Positions 5,697 through 6,008 of a DNA stretch of 6,008 nucleotides are shown here, piece by piece (position 1 is the first letter of the stretch; each line of letters opens with the position of its first letter). This DNA comes from an uncultured Ideonella sp. (GTDB lineage: Bacteria; Pseudomonadota; Gammaproteobacteria; Burkholderiales; Burkholderiaceae): positions 1 to 6,008 of the forward strand of contig CAMLGG010000304.1 of assembly GCA_946479475.1 (NCBI GenBank), read 5' to 3'. Below the pieces are notes generated by a model. It had not been told where the DNA came from, did no database searches, and worked only from the letters and a program-made list of their open reading frames with translations. Both the position numbers and the translations under genes were made by a program.

Positions 5697-5703
5697 TCCT
5701 TCC

Positions 5704-6008
5704 ATGCAATCCGTTGCACCCAGCATCACCGACGGCGCCGTCCCGGCGAGGTCTTCCCACGCCGCGGCCGGCGCCGCCCCGTCGGCCAGCGCCTACCAGG
5801 GCTACCAGATCATCCGCCGCAACGGCGCCGTGGTCTCGTTCGAGCCCAACAAGATCGCGGTCGCGTTGATGAAGGCCTTCCTGGCGGTGCACGGCACGCA
5901 GGGTGCGGCGTCGGCGAGCGTGCGCGAGACGGTCGATGCGCTGACCGAGACGGTGGTGCGCGCGCTGCTGCGCTCGCGCCCGGGCGGCGGCACCTTCCAC
6001 ATCGAGGA
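5704..6008 (+). CDS. nrdA: Ribonucleoside-diphosphate reductase large (alpha) subunit NrdA, N-terminal part (runs off right edge)
   Basis: NrdA is the catalytic subunit of class I ribonucleotide reductase, which makes deoxyribonucleotides for DNA synthesis together with the radical-bearing NrdB. Only the first 101 codons are present. Residues 1-31 form an Ala/Ser-rich, probably flexible tail. From about residue 34 an ATP-cone domain begins, with YQIIRRNGAVVSFEPNKIAVAL (R38, R39, K50) followed by AFLAVHGTQGA, ASVRETVDALTETVV and GGTFHIE. The ATP-cone is the site where dATP/ATP sets overall activity. The catalytic barrel lies outside the window. The start has a good ribosome-binding site. Two NrdR boxes upstream support the call independently, because NrdR controls ribonucleotide reductase genes. 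An ATP-cone alone also occurs in NrdR and class III NrdD, but the extended N-terminus and the sequence after the cone fit class I NrdA of Burkholderiales. Confidence 0.92.
   Translation, partial: MQSVAPSITDGAVPARSSHAAAGAAPSASAYQGYQIIRRNGAVVSFEPNKIAVALMKAFLAVHGTQGAASASVRETVDALTETVVRALLRSRPGGGTFHIE

Larger units (their letters stand above)
5392..5703 (+). promoter_or_regulatory. Long structured 5' leader of nrdA
   Basis: From the predicted transcription start to the nrdA ATG there are about 310 bases without a recognisable gene. The stretch holds four strong inverted repeats (5476-5495, 5501-5520, 5555-5585, 5612-5636), listed separately. A possible 38-codon reading frame (5424-5540) has no ribosome-binding site. 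The ribosome-binding sequence AGGGGATC occurs twice, once at the real site (5691-5698) and once in the last hairpin loop (5622-5629). CCCCTC at 5452-5457 is complementary to the ribosome-binding site. I do not recognise a known riboswitch. The length and structure suggest post-transcriptional control, but that is inference. Confidence 0.45.

Noticed and set aside
5537..5869. Open frame from ATG 5537 running through the nrdA ribosome-binding site into nrdA
   Set aside because: It is Pro/Arg/Ala-rich without motifs, has no ribosome-binding site, and overlaps the well-supported NrdA frame.

Overview
This is a GC-rich, gene-dense chromosomal window. Its protein sequences and gene order look like a betaproteobacterium of the order Burkholderiales, perhaps near Rubrivivax, Leptothrix or Methylibium. 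That placement is inferred from resemblance, because no search could be run. No mobile element, CRISPR array, tRNA or rRNA is visible.

Layout. At the left edge, on the minus strand, is the first part of ffh (signal recognition particle GTPase). A 69-bp divergent gap separates it from a tightly packed plus-strand run of five genes: a CcsA/YpjD-type membrane protein (251-1060), a small membrane-anchored zinc-ribbon-like protein of the PP0621 type (1057-1314), the sensor kinase PilS (1325-3205), the sigma-54-dependent response regulator PilR (3223-4698) and the anhydro-muramyl amidase AmpD (4699-5265). The genes overlap or lie 0 to 17 bases apart, so they are probably one transcript. A 438-bp non-coding stretch follows, and then the start of nrdA (5704 to the right edge), the large subunit of aerobic class I ribonucleotide reductase.

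How the genes work together. PilS and PilR form the two-component pair that, in other bacteria, controls type IV pilin transcription through sigma-54. AmpD recycles cell-wall muropeptides. The CcsA/YpjD protein belongs to the cytochrome c assembly/haem-handling superfamily, and the PP0621-like protein has no known function. The run therefore mixes envelope functions with one regulatory pair. ffh and nrdA are housekeeping genes with their own transcription.

The richest non-coding region is upstream of nrdA. Two NrdR-like boxes lie exactly 31 bp apart and bracket a good sigma-70-type promoter (TTGAGT, 17 bp, TATAGT). The predicted start leaves a leader of about 310 nt. It contains four strong inverted repeats, one of which has a mutually exclusive alternative pairing. 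A copy of the nrdA ribosome-binding sequence lies in a hairpin loop, and a six-base stretch upstream is complementary to that ribosome-binding site. This leader is the best candidate in the window for undescribed regulation; the rest looks like ordinary conserved chromosome.
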